Positions 35,501 through 47,439 of a stretch of 64,000 bases of DNA are shown piece after piece. The translations under genes and the position numbers were made by a program. The notes beneath the pieces were generated by a model that saw only the letters and a program-made list of their open reading frames with translations, was not told where the DNA came from and made no database searches. Source of the DNA: Bretschneidera sinensis (taxonomy: Eukaryota > Streptophyta > Magnoliopsida > Brassicales > Akaniaceae); assembly GCA_023935145.1 (NCBI GenBank), contig CM043700.1, positions 40,094,620 to 40,158,619 of the forward strand, in the 5' to 3' direction. Numbering within the stretch: the first letter of the stretch is position 1; the number at the start of each line of letters is the position of its first letter.

Positions 35501-36375
35501 TTTAAATTGAGTTTTTATTATCCGTTGTTATCACTGTGATGGCTAACAGTTACATAAAAACATCAATTATTGCAGCGAATCTTTGGCTGCTCAAAGACTA
35601 ACCAACCGTTCTAATCGACCAATACAAGGTCTCGAACAAAAGTGGTTGGTTAAAAAATTTCCCTTATGGCTTATGAGACAGGTTAGGTATAATAACAACT
35701 ATCTTCGAATGATATAAGTGTTTTCAATAAAACATTGAATGTTGTTGTCTCATATTAATTGTTGGAAAATGTTTAGGTGCCATGGATGGTGGATAACAAT
35801 TATTCAGATGAACTAATTGTCTTTGTTCGAGGTCCAAATAATGTTGTTAGGAGATTCAATGGATTCAACATCAACGGCTTTAAATTCCACACAAAGGAAC
35901 GTGAGAGGTGTAGACGATCTCAAAATTCGGGAGTTATTATTGAAGCGGATGATAAAATGTATTATGATGTGCTCAACGATATCATCGAGTTGGATTACTA
36001 TGGGATGTTTAAGATTGTGTTGTTCCGTTATGATTGGGTGGATATTAATTCACCCAAGGGTTTAAAGAAAGATGCAAATTGGTGCATTCTCGTGAACTTG
36101 AATAGGTTAATACACACTGGTCAGTTATTGAAGGATGACCCGTTCATACTTTTATCTCAAGCGAAACAAGTGTTTTATATGCAAGACCCAACAAGAAAGG
36201 AATGGTATCATTTTGTGATCACAAAGCCAAGGGACCTATATGAAATGGGGGAAAAACGAAGGAAGAGGATGATGACACTTACAATCAGTGCATGCCTTCT
36301 AATGTAATGGTAGACGATCAATTAGATTGTATCTCAACTTGGGCTAGGATGGACATTGACGAAGATACCAACTAG
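32580..36375 (+). pseudogene. TNP2-type CACTA transposase (CACTA-A copy), broken
   Basis: The start ATG at 32580 gives MDKS, then TAG (32592-32594) where relatives have Trp, then IDKPRSSKAYIDGVANFI (Transpos_assoc domain). After a frameshift near 32760 it continues to 33134. The longest open part (33156-34205) carries the TNP2 core: KIHVCPNDC, MRWHDKDRTKDGILRHP, YNLPPWLCMKQTSF, PGNDIDIFLQPLIEELKQLWD, LLWTINDFSAYANLSGWSTKG. Next come a DUF4218-like part (34448-35134, MHIEKNVCDNLIGTILN) and a DUF4216-like part (35777-36290, MPWMVDNNYSDE, FRYDWVDINSPKG), ending at TAG 36373-36375. Several stops and frameshifts remain after allowing for introns. It is closely related to the CACTA-B copy. Confidence 0.88.
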
Positions 36376-36789
36376 TTTTATGTGCATTTCCGTTTGATTG
36401 TATTTGGATGTGTATTTATGTGATGGACATGTGTGTCAACGAGTTTTGTAAGGTTTTATTGTAATCTATCGGGTTACTGTTGCTTTATATCACACAGTTC
36501 AAGAGTCATAAACTTTTTTGCGTACAGTTTGTGGAATATTACTTTAGAATGTCGTAAATTTCTGTTTTAGTTGTATCATTGATTATTGTTGTTCTTTAAA
36601 TCCTATTTGAAGTACTTATTTATTCATTTGTTCTCAGGTACTCTGAAGTTATTGATTGCTACATTTGCTGCGACCCCTTAACCATTCCTATCTTTCAGGT
36701 GTGGTTCTTCTAATTCTTGTTAAATTTTAATGCATTCTTGATAGTGTGAGATATAATCATTTTAACATTTTTATGTATACGGATTGCAA

Positions 36790-39700
36790 GATGTATAGGT
36801 CAAAAAATATCCCCCCCCTCAGTTAGAGATAACATATCAAACCAGTATGCAGCTGAGTCTTCACACCATCAAGAAGATATTCACCATGAGCATGAGTATC
36901 ACCTTGATGATGATCATGACTCGTAAAATGATTCTGAGACCAAGCCAATAACAACGGGAAGTGATCACAATGATAGTGAACAATACGAGATAATTGGTAA
37001 TTTTTTTTTATTATAATACATTCTCTCTATAACTAGATTGATACCACATTGTTATACTAATTATAAAATTTATATTTTCAATGTATAGATTCTGAAGGGA
37101 GGTTGGGAAGCAAACACGTGTCCTGAGAACCTCACAAGTGTGGTCCCTTGAACGTGGGAAAAAAATTTTAGTCCACTTCAATGCACGTCATCAACCTATT
37201 AAGAAAGGTGGTCAAATTTTAAGTAGCTGGTTGGGCAAGGTTGCAAAGAGAGGGAACCTTTGCCCGCTTAATTACACGGATTGGAAGAAGGTCCCTTCTA
37301 ACTACAAGAAGGACCTTGTTATATTGATTCGGGTAAGTAACAACTTAATAACCATTGATTGCCTCCAATTTTTTTTGTTTTTTTTTGTTTTCGTGGTGTT
37401 GTACATGCATAATCCATAACACCAATAATTCTTATTTGACATCGATTTCCTTTCTTTGTGGTAGAGGAAGTTCCATTACCCTATGATTGAGGCGATAGAC
37501 AAAATTTTGTTGAGGATGATAGGGAAAAATAGAGGGATTACCGATATGTGTTTAAAAGGGACCACGTGAGGAACAAAACAAAACAACAAGTTTTGAGCAA
37601 TAATATTCCAAAAGGAGTAGATCAAGACCAGTGGAAGCAACTGGTGAACTACTGGTTCTCTGAGCAGAGTGAGGTTGTTTTAAGATAATTATGTTCATTT
37701 GGATTCTCATTGTTTCTATTTTTCTTATAATGACTGATTATTCAATCGGTTTATTCTTGGTGTAGAAATATTCTACTATAGGGACAGCGGCACGTGAAAG
37801 ACAACAATGTCCTCACACGTCCGGTTCAAAGAGTTTTGCTAGAAGATGGGATGAATATGTGAGTTAATTTGCTTCATTCATCCAATCTTTCATTTGAGAT
37901 GTAGTGTATTGGGTCACAATTTGAACTCTTTTCATACATGGTAGGAGATAACACATGGAAATGAGCTCGGGCGTGTAGAATTTTTTGCTGAAACTCATAA
38001 ACACAAGGATGAGACTTTTATTGATGATACGTAACGACAATTTATGGTAAGTTCACTGTACATTTATTGGTTTATCAAAGAAGAAAATTGTATTTATTTG
38101 TCACGGTTGCCAAATGTTAAGCTGAGTTTATCTTTTACTAGTCTGTGGCATCTATAATTGTATATAAGTCTATAATTTCTTTTTTCATACATGCATATTG
38201 CCATGATTATATCTCTATCATATCATTTTATAATGATGTAACATGATAATTGAGGATAAAATAAGTATCGCAACTTAACACCCAAATTCAAAGTTCTTTT
38301 GTAGGAAAAAAAAAACTTAAACAGAAGTTGCTTGTGACTTGATTTGAAAAACATATTGTCCTCTTCAACTATTTTTAAGTTTTGGATTCCAATGTGGGGT
38401 TGAGTCCTAAAAAAGAATTGATTTATTTTTCTTTAAAATCCAGTGACAGTCTGCTGCTTGGAACATGATAATGGAGGAGAAAAGAAGCATTACAACTTAA
38501 CACCCAAATTTGAAGTTCTATTGTGGAGAAAAAAAACCTCAAACAGAAGCTTCTTGTGACTTGACTCTAAAAACATGTTATGCTCTTCCACTATTTTTAA
38601 GGTTTGGTTAGGGTTGAGTCCTTAAAAAAAATTGATTGATTTTTCTTTAGGTTGGTCTAGTGACTGTCTGTTGCTTGGTCTAGTGATTTTCCTTATCTTC
38701 TGTTGCATAGGCTGCGGTAAGTTACAAGATCTGTTTTTGTTTTCTTCACTTCTAATTTGGATATATATTAGGAAGATATTTAATAGGTCTTCTTTTGTGC
38801 AAAACCAAGCAATTCTCTTGATGTTTTTGGTTCAAAGAGAGAGTATGTGTTGTAGCTACGAGTGCTAAACGTACTGACAGTCTTCAGAGTTTTGACTTAC
38901 ATCTTTGTTTTGGGTTTTCAAGGCAAAAATTTCTTCGCATATTCATCCACAACCAAGGTTATAGCAAGTTATAACTCTTGAGTAGAAAATCTCGGATTTT
39001 TATCAATGGAGCACTGATAAATCACTTTTCTTTGTTGAATTTTCTGGAATTACTTTTTTGAGAAGTTTTTGGAGAATTTTATGTTGCAGTTCTGCCTTGA
39101 TTGGTTTTGATTATAACTGGGTTCTTTCAGCTCTTCAATGTTTGTCTTTTACACGTCTTGTAGATCGGTAGAGATTACCATTTTGTTTGAATTTATACAA
39201 GAACTGGAAGCTTTCCATGAGCATAAATCTTGAATTATACAAGAACTAGTCGACACTAATTTACTCGTGACATGGGCTGTTCAATCTCTTCCAAGTAGCA
39301 TAATTTTTTTTTTCACTTGAACTTATTTGTTATAAGCTTGTGGAGTTGTGATTCTCCCATTTTTTAATTCTTTGTCAAAGTTTTTCCTTTTTCATATTAC
39401 AAATCTTTTCTTAAATCTGGATATGTTGTTGTCCTGCTTGTGGTGCTAGGCTTTGTTTCTTGGGCATACACTTTTAGGTCATATTTCCCTGGTTGTATAA
39501 TTTTTTGTTTATATCCATTTCATAGCGTAATACATTGCTTAAACAATGTTGGGGGTATCTCAAGTCTCAACCTTGTCAGGAAGCAGTATTGGTCAAAGTC
39601 ACAAGATCTAGAGTTATATGAACGATGCTATGGCTGTCTTCTGTTATTTGATTTCCGCAATTATGGCTAAAAATTAGTCTATATTATTGTTTGGATTGTA

Positions 39701-40274
39701 TATTTGTTTTACTTTTGCAGGAGGTTTTATGGAAGAAAAAAAAAGGGGAAAATTCTGCCAGTTTTTCTATTAAATATGATAAGCAACTTTTGTTTTATGT
39801 AAATTTCATTGCAATTAGCTACCCAATATTTGGAGGAATTTGATCTTTATTGTTTCGTAATTGTAGGTGACAGCTGAAGCTCGTGTTGTTGAACTTGTTC
39901 CAGTTTCAAGATCCTCTGATGCTAGCAATAATTTAGCAATACAAAATGAAGTCTTCACTAAGCTTATGGGTGAAGAGAGTTCCGGTTGTGTTCGAGGTCA
40001 GGGTTTTGGAGTTACACTCTCTGCTGTGTTTGGATTTTCAGCTCAAATGAGGAATAATATGGGATACCATGGGGCTTATGCTGAAGAGATAAGTAGTCTG
40101 AGAGCACAAATGGAAGAAAACAATCAACAGCATGCGCATCAAATTGAACAGCAGGCACATCAGATTCAAAAAATAACAGCTAAGCACGATAATCAAATGA
40201 ACAGTATGCAATCCCAAATGAATGAGCTGAAGTCATTATTACAACAATTGATTAATAGAGGACCTCAAAATTGA
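36790..40274 (+). pseudogene. CACTA second gene, Transposase_24 (Ptta/En/Spm) protein
   Basis: Recognisable exon-like pieces in order: an acidic His-rich N-terminus (about 36838-36990, HHEHEYHLDDDHD) with a stop and a C-run frameshift near 36812; 37086-37333 with NLCPLNYTDWKKVPSNYKKDL; 37465-37680 with RKFHYPMIEAIDK and DQDQWKQLVNYWFSEQS; 37770-37860 with SFARRWDEY; 37945-38045 with ELGRVEFFAETHKHKDETF; and a last exon 39867-40274 with TAEARVVELVPV and a long glutamine-rich coiled coil (EEISSLRAQMEENNQQ). GT/AG signals fit most borders. The intron 38050-39866 is unusually long. In this family the protein is thought to bind element ends or assist transposition. Internal stops suggest it is dead. 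Confidence 0.78.
38246..38620. repeat. Diverged direct repeat in the large Transposase_24 intron
   Basis: Two units about 220 bp apart share CAACTTAACACCCAAATT and TTGTGACTTGA, then CTATTTTTAAG-TTTGG. Confidence 0.8.
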
Positions 40275-40514
40275 TGTCAAGTGTGATGGTAACTATTTTT
40301 TTTTTTTTTTATATGAGATGATTTTTGTACTGATTAAAAGAATTTTTATGAATGATGGTACATTTTATATATTGAAGAACATTTTGAAATTTTATTGTAC
40401 ATTTTATATATTAAAGAACATTTGAAATTTTATGGTATATTTTATTTATTAAAGGGTTCATTTTATGGTACAATATTAAACCAAAATAATGTGAAAAACA
40501 CAATTAAAGCACTT

Positions 40515-40791
40515 ATATAGCGGCGCTTCTAAGTGCCGGTATATTTTGGAAAAGGGCCGAAATATACCGATGCTTAAAAGCGCCACTATATAAGTGCTAT
40601 ATTTCAGCGCTTGTAAGCACCGGTATATACCGGCGCTTAGAAGTGCCACTATATAAGTGCTATGTTTTGGCGCTTGTAAGCGCCGGTATTTGCGCTCCGA
40701 CACCACAAGCGCCGAAAATGCATATTTCGACACTTTAAAGCACCGCAATATGCAAAAACAAGCGCCGACGATAACCTTTTATCTTGTAGTG
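40515..40791. repeat. CACTA-A right subterminal repeats and terminus
   Basis: GGCGCTTnTAAGnGCCGGTATAT palindromes recur. A larger unit of about 70 bp containing CACTATATAAGTGCTAT occurs twice (about 40591 and 40659). It ends TTATCTTGTAGTG at 40791. Confidence 0.88.
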
Positions 40792-40794
40792 TTT

Positions 40795-41190
40795 ACATTT
40801 GGAAATGAAAATCAAAACACATTTTTCTACACGGTCATTTCTCTCTTGCCATATATAATAAAGTTACTTTATCAGTCTCTCTCTATAGTGCAGGGTATAT
40901 TTTTCGTTGTATATAATATGTTAGTTTTTATAATATTTATAAATATATTTATATTTAGATACATAATATGATTTATTATTAATTTGATATTTAATTTATT
41001 TAATAGATGAAGAAAAATAATAAACTTACGGTTAAAAAATAATAAAGTTGTTTTCTATATCTTTATCTTTTAGTGATGTAACATATGATTTTACGCGAAA
41101 TTGATTTACATTCTATCAAACACATTGAAAATGACATTTTACACTGCAAATATTTTATGCATGAGATTTTTTGTAAAAGAAACGGAGCCT
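40795..41190. repeat. MITE-like repeat right of CACTA-A (inverted relative to 28450-28848)
   Basis: In reverse complement this contains GGCAAGAGAGAAATGACCGT and CTATAGAGAGAGACTGATAAA (about 40800-40900), then TTGCAGTGTAAAATGTCATT and GTAAATCAATTTCGCG (about 41090-41150), matching the left flank. Confidence 0.65.
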
Positions 41191-41330
41191 ATATTTTATT
41201 TTTCTCTTTATCACCTAAAAAATAAAAACAAAATAATTTATTAGTTAAAATAAGAGAGGAGAAAAGAGACACACACACCCCACTTGAACACACACAGACC
41301 ACTTGAGCTTGAACTTGATTTGATTTGGCT

Positions 41331-41486
41331 CAAACACAAACCACAAGAGGTATCTACCTTGTCAACTTTAAACGTGTAATTAAAGGATTCTCCAGGATTA
41401 ATAGGCTCAAACATCAAACCACAAGAGGTATCTACCTTGTCAACTTTAAACGTGTAATTAAAGGATTCTCCAGGATTAATAGCACA
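41331..41486. repeat. 78-bp tandem duplication over the exon 2 / donor region of ascorbate oxidase
   Basis: ACCACAAGAGGTATCTACCT begins at 41340 and again 78 bp later. Each unit holds the 3' part of exon 2 with its GT donor, so the locus has two identical potential donors and a partial second exon 2. Confidence 0.92.
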
Positions 41487-42108
41487 TTGTGTGACACCTG
41501 CAGCCCCATCTGCCCATGGCGTTCCAAACTGTAAAACATATACATAGATTAACTAAGCTGCCAATTGCAAATAACTGTTCAGACGAGACCGTGTCATATA
41601 TATGCATGTGATTGAGCATGCATGCAGAGCACGGTCTTATACTCTCGTAAGAACCGTTAATCTCGTCAATCATAATCGATCATGAAACACTTCTCAATTC
41701 ATATATGTAACGTAAAAATAATCTGTGAAAAAAATTTAAAGAAAGAGAACTAAGGAAGAAGACCTGTCGGATTCCATGCCAGTGAATAACAACACCTTCG
41801 GTATGGAGCTTGCTAGTAAGTTGAACAACAATTGTATCTCCGGCTGCAGCCCTGATAGTGGGTCCCGGAAACTGACCGTTGATTCCTATGAGAACACCTT
41901 CCATGCAATCCGGAGACCAGAACATGTACTCCACTTCCCATTCGAAATGACTTGTCTTTGAACCCTTTGAGATTCCAAACATTGACAACAAAATAACTCA
42001 GCATACAACAACAACAACGACACTTGATCTACAAAATGAGGACTCCATTTTTCTACTACTATGCCCTAGCTAGCTATAGCTACTGATCAAAAGAAATCCA
42101 GGGGAGAT

Positions 42109-42119
42109 GATATATATAG
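42109..42119 (-). promoter_or_regulatory. Probable TATA box of the ascorbate oxidase locus
   Basis: On the minus strand CCTATATATATC lies about 60-70 nt upstream of the exon 1 ATG (42048). Confidence 0.55.
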
Positions 42120-43670
42120 GAACAACACAAGCAAATATAGCATGGGCCCCTCAGTTTTACCACGAAGTGGGCCACACTGCTTTTTTATTAAAATATATAT
42201 ATTTAATTTAAAAAGATTGGGAGCCTCTCACTTTTTTTATTTTAAAAATGATTAAAATATTTGATTGTGAATTTTTTTAATAAACTGAAAAGGTTATTGG
42301 AATTGAATATCTTAAAAATAATAAGATTTAAAAGTGATTGTTAAGTTAAGAGACTGCAATCACTCTATTAAGATTTTATCAGATCATAAATTGCGATGAT
42401 ATAATGGATGCAACTCATTTTTTTTGTTTTTGAAAATTAATAATAAATAATACATGAATCTCAACATTGTAATAAAAAAATAATTAACAAAAAAAATATT
42501 AATCACAATATAAATATGATAAAAAATTATAAAAAAAATTCTTAAGAATCTCGAACATGTAAAAAATTCTTGTGTGAAATGACAAGATGTCAAACAAAAA
42601 TCACGACGTAGTTAGGTATTAGTTATGGTGAATCACTATACAAGTTCTTTGAAAATTTTAGACGGTTTTGGATTTTATACTCTTTAAAAATGAGTTGGCG
42701 CTTAGTGTATATAACGGGGCAAATGGTTGGATATTCTTCTGACAGCAGAGGTGATAGGAGGTGGTGGTTGTCGTAGGAAAGAAGATGAAGAATGAGGGAG
42801 TGGTAAAACGGTCTTAAAAAAAATCAATTTAACAGACATATGATTGATTCTGTCTTAGGGAAGTTAGGACAGATTTTCGGGGATTTGGATTAATTTAATT
42901 ACAATTTAATTCCAAATGAACAGTTAGTCTTTTCAACTCATCAATCTCAACTTAATCCCCCATACCAAACTGCCTCTTAATTCACAATTGTTTTGAGAGA
43001 AGATATTTCATGGAAGATAAAATGAAAAACAGGTAAACCTCAAGGTATTTTATAATATTTAAATTTAAAAAAAAAAAGTCTGGTTTAATCTTATAGAATA
43101 ATCTCGTATACTTTATTTTGCTTATCAATCTATTCTTTTAAGCGAACATGTGTTTTGCGACAATAGCCTAATGCATGTCAATTTAAAGGTTGAATGAACC
43201 ATTGAAAATTAATAAACTGCCTCTAATTATACAAATCATAATCTTTTCATATTGAGAACATTGGGAAGTATAAAATGAAAAATAAACTAGATTAGATCGA
43301 TCATCAATTTATCCTCATCTAATCACTCACATTAACATTATGAAGTATATTATGAAACAAATAATATTATTTACTAAATAAAGATAAACGAAACTATTTT
43401 TTTTCTTAGTTTTTCATCCTCTATACTGTACACATGAAAGAAAAAATCCATAACAAAATATAAAATTGGTTTGGGCAACTAGCAAAGATGCAATATGTTT
43501 TGGAGGAAAGCTCAAAGATCAAAAGTTGTGAGTTAGCTAAAGAATTTTGATCTCACAAAATCTTGAAATTTTATTGGTAATTACAAAAACCTGTATTAAT
43601 AATTATATAAAAAAAATAAAACATTTAAATATTCAACTGCCACTGTAATTCTCATAATTATCAATAAAGT
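42120..43670. other. Intergenic upstream of ascorbate oxidase, AT-rich
   Basis: No gene or strong repeat recognised. Poly-A and poly-T runs only. Confidence 0.6.
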
Positions 43671-43889
43671 TTTTCTATTTTGTGGTTAAATCGGATACGG
43701 GAGAACATGACTCTTGACTAGAAACCGGTTTCGACACAAATGGTAAAGCGTGCATAATATCAGTCGATATATAATCATTATCCCTGCAAACTTTAAGAAT
43801 CAGATTTTGTGCAGTATGTTTGGTAGGAGCATTTGAAACCAGTTGTGAAAAGGTAGTTAGGACAAGGGAAAAGATAGGATAATTAATAA

Positions 43890-44775
43890 AGCCAACCAAA
43901 TTCATTGCTGCAATATTCTCCACCATTGTCTGATCTCAGACACTTTAGCTTCCGACCTATTTCAGTCTCAACCATAGCTTTCCACTTTTTGAAGACATCA
44001 AATACATCAGATTTATGCTTCAAAAAATACACCCATAGCTTCCTAGTGGAATCATCAATAAAAGTGACATAGTATTGAGACCCATTAAGAGATGGTACCT
44101 TGGTTGGTCCTCAAACGTTTGTATGGACCAATTCCAGCTTTTCAAGCTTTGGTTTTCTGCCTGTCTTAGAAAAACTCACATTTTTTCTGCTTTCCAAAGA
44201 GACAGTCTAGCATGACCTTCATACCTTTCTTACTTATGCACTCGAATCTATTGATGCGGCTGTTGGAACACTGTTTGTTCCACTTGTCACATAGAGAGTG
44301 TCTTCTTTCTTTCCGTGAGCTATCACCATAGCCCTTTTCGACACCTTCCATGAATCACTTGTGAAAGTGGTTCTGCATCCTGAATCTGACAATTGGCCTA
44401 CTGATATCAAATTCCTTGTGAGATTCGGAACATGTCACACGTCCTTCAACTGTAGGGTAGTCCCATTCGCCAGGTTTATCTGTACATCTCCTCTTCTAGT
44501 TATGTTACATGGTTCATCATCTCCGAGATATACTTTCCCGAAATCACCCTACACATAATTTTGGAGTATCTCCTTCTGATAGGTAGCATGAAAAGATGCA
44601 CCAAAATCTATCACCCACAAATCATTACGAACAACAACAGAAAGGATCAAAGCATCAGAATCTTTATCAGATAGATTAATAGAATTTTTACTTTCCTGAT
44701 TATCATTCTGCTTTGGTGCTTTGCAATCTCTCATCAGATGTCATTTCTTTCCGCAGTTCTAAGTACTATCATTTT
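43890..44775 (-). pseudogene. Ty1/copia (Tnt1-like) pol fragment
   Basis: Read leftwards from 44760: a zinc-knuckle relic (HLMRDCKAPK), the protease start NDLWVIDFGASFHAT (D-F-G for D-S-G), RGDVQINLANGTTLQLKDV, then NLISVGQLSDSG. Integrase pieces follow: [25 protein letters not shown] and a final [12 protein letters not shown] near 43905. Several stops occur. No LTRs were found. Homology stops soon after the integrase Asp motif, where an unrelated 83-codon ORF (43675-43926) covers the junction. Confidence 0.85.
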
Positions 44776-45060
44776 TAAAAAATTTGAGATTAAACTGTAA
44801 TGTGAGTTAGCTTAGTTGATGAAATTGGTTATACCAAATATCAAACTCCACTCACATTAAGATTGAAATAGGACTACCTACATTTATGTTACCTATTTTT
44901 TATTTTTAAAAAATAGATAGATTTTCCACTTTGGGTTTTTTTAGCTCGTTTTTTATTATTCTTTTCAATCCGAACAAAAGGTAAGATACTTATTTTATCA
45001 TCCATTGGATAGGTTACAAAATAAAGTAATTTTTCCCGTCCTTTGTTCATATGGTGTTTT
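44762..45060. repeat. Dispersed 300-bp repeat, copy 1
   Basis: It shares about 290 bp with 47440-47735 in the same orientation, including GATTGAAATAGGACTACCTA-type words and TCCTTTGTTCATATGGTGT. It starts exactly where the copia fragment ends. A GAGTTAGCTTAGTTGATGAAA head could be a worn tRNA-like A box, as in a SINE, but that is weak. Confidence 0.8.
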
Positions 45061-47439
45061 CCAAAGTCGGGTGTTTTCCAAAGTAATGTGTTTGGGATTT
45101 TTCCATCAAAAATCAATTTAAGATCTATGTATATAATAAACAAAACATATGTATGAAAAAATAAACGATAATAAAATAACAGAAAATAAAAAACAAAAGT
45201 AAAATTTTAAGTGATTTGACACATTTTATTTACGTTCACGTTCCCAACAGTAAAATTGTTTTATTCCTCTAATAAAACTCATACGAGAAAATATTTTGAA
45301 CTAACAAAAACTTGTGAAAAACTTTAACTCAATGAAGTCACTCTAACCCAATGTCTCAATACACTCAAGTTCTATTCTTTCCCCTTTATAGTAGAAATCC
45401 TAGATTTAGAGTATTTTTTGTTAGAATAGTTCATCTTTTAGAGTTTACCAGTCCATTTAGTATGATCTTTTAAGTATAGAATTCAATTAATTTTCTAAAT
45501 GAACTGAAATTAAAATTTATTTACAAATGAATTCACACTTTATTTTCAAATGAATTGAAACTAAAATTTATTTGCAAACGAACTCAAATGAATTTTCATG
45601 TTTGATGTAGTTTTACTTAAATTATAAAATTAAAATGAATTTTGTGTTTGGAATTAACAAAAATTCAATTCATTTCATAAACTTTACTTAAATACCATTA
45701 GCATTATTATATAGTTTATGACACTTTTTATCCTATTTTTTACTTACTTTTGTTTTTACGTGTCAAAATAATCATCTAAACTTATGGAATATCAAAAGAA
45801 CAAATACAGCGGAATAATAGTAATAAAATTCCAGAAATACTATTGCAGAAAACACTAGAAAAACCAAAAAAAAAAATCAGATATTTTCAAAAAAATTGCA
45901 GAAAATACTAGAGAAATACTGCTGCAGAATAACAGTAATAAAACTGCAAAATATTGCACAAATTCGGTTAAAAAAACAACCCAAAAAGCTGCCGAAAAAT
46001 TCTAACAAAATTGATAATTAAAATCTATTTAGAGAGAACACCTGGGAGGAAATCTACAAATCAAAGCGGCAACACAAGTTGACAGGGAACAAGTTAAATA
46101 GATACAGGGAAGTGCGTCATGCATCTGTCAAAGTAGACAAATTATTAAAGTAATAAAGAATGGTAATTTTGTCATTTAAATTTTATAAAAAATTTATTTA
46201 TAAATTCTATTAAAATTTATATAAATTTTACACTTTTGTTGTTAAAACAAACATAAAGTTAGTTATTTTGTAAATGAATTTTACATCTAACTAACAAATC
46301 TTGAATTTCATAAAAACTATGGAATCTATTTAAACCAAACAAACTGTATATTTTATTCATATAAATATGAGAGTCTTCTAAACCATCTAAATTGTTATTC
46401 AAATTTAAAAAATATTAAAATTCTCTTTTATAATCTTAAAAAAATTCACCGATTTAAAAACAAATAAATAAATCAAAAAAATAATCTTCTTTTTTTTTCT
46501 CTTCTTTGACCTCAAGTATTTTCTTCGTAATTCTAAACATAATGAAAAAAGTTGAAAAGCAAAAAAAAAAGCACATGAAACACAACTCGGGGTACGGATC
46601 CCATTGACAATAGAGAGAGGTTGACGAAACTTTTAAAAAAAATTTCCTGAATATTTTAAAAAATTTGGTTGGTTCAAAGTTAAAGTTAATGTTTTAATCC
46701 AGTTAAAAATTTTATTGATAACGTCAATATAATTGTGAGGTCTAAAAAATAATATTACTAATATAACTTCTTAAAATTATTAATAAAATTTTTAATGATT
46801 CTAAAACATAAATTTTATATTGGAACCAACCATTAATAAAGGACAATCTAGAAAAAAACGGTGCGGCTGATGTGGACGAAATATCCACCCTCCAACAACC
46901 CACCCCACTGTTATTTTTAGGTACTAACACGTTGTTTTCAGGTTTTCAAAACTTTATATTTATATCATGATTATTTCTATTATACTTTCAGTATGGTCAT
47001 CACAAACTCAATTCTGTTTAGAACTGAAGTCAATCCGAGGGAAAACACAAATCGTGCAAGACACAGCACAGAATTCATATAATACGATGACCTTTTGGCA
47101 AACTCAAAGTAAATACTCATAAATTCATATGGTAGTAGTAGTGGGTTTGGGTATGCTTTGACTCCCACAATTCTCCTTTATTGTCTCTAAACATTTATTA
47201 GACCTTTTTTCTCTTAATTTGGTCATTGGCCGGAAGTTCACTGGTAAAATCATAATCGATGCAGTTTAAAATAATTCATTCAATCAAATAATTAATAACC
47301 TATCACTTACAATTTTGATTTTATGAGCTCGGTTTTACAATTTACATATAGTATTTGAAATATATATTAAATTTTTTAATCATTTATTTTACACTAATTG
47401 AACATTTCTTGCGTTTTAACCATAAATTACTTAAAAAGA
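45061..47439. other. Intergenic, AT-rich, MITE-like debris
   Basis: No gene. About 45440-46350 contains AATT-rich ends with ATTCAATTCATTT-like words and a centre of repeated TGCAGAAAA(C/T)ACTAGA words, suggesting a decayed non-autonomous DNA element. Boundaries could not be fixed. Confidence 0.45.

Larger units (their letters stand above)
28853..40791 (+). mobile_element. CACTA (En/Spm) transposon 'CACTA-A', complete, 11.9 kb
   Basis: The left end CACTACAAGACAAG and the right end, which in reverse complement reads CACTACAAGATAAAAG, are matching termini. TTT flanks both sides (28850-28852 and 40792-40794), a 3-bp target duplication of CACTA type, though short and low-complexity. Palindromic subterminal repeats lie at both ends. 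Two plus-strand genes are recognised: a TNP2 transposase and a Transposase_24 (Ptta/En/Spm) protein. Both are broken. About 3.5 kb between the left repeats and TNP2 holds at least one captured host exon. It sits inside an intron of the ascorbate oxidase pseudogene in the opposite orientation. Confidence 0.93.
26259..42048 (-). pseudogene. L-ascorbate oxidase, multi-lesion pseudogene split by CACTA-A
   Basis: The family is an apoplastic multicopper oxidase that oxidises ascorbate with O2. Exon 1, 42048-41764: hydrophobic signal peptide, then [15 protein letters not shown] and the copper motif HWHG. Exon 2, 41528-41436: [21 protein letters not shown]. Exon 3, 28296 to about 28126: [19 protein letters not shown]. 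Exon 4, 27864-27669: LLINGRGQYNCSLAAR. Exon 5, 26832-26259: NHKM...SGESYSVL, then LINGYTKWAINNVSL-like to KIHP. Lesions: TGA at 41998-42000 in the signal peptide; a 78-bp duplication of the exon 2 3' part; loss of about 14 residues between exons 3 and 4; one extra base in the C-run 27755-27759; TAA (26686-26688) with about 27 residues missing; loss of everything after HP, including the C-terminal copper ligands. Splice phases otherwise agree. Confidence 0.92.

Noticed and set aside
43675..43926. 83-codon minus-strand ORF
   Set aside because: It spans the edge of a copia fragment in a frame unrelated to integrase. Without homology I do not call a gene.
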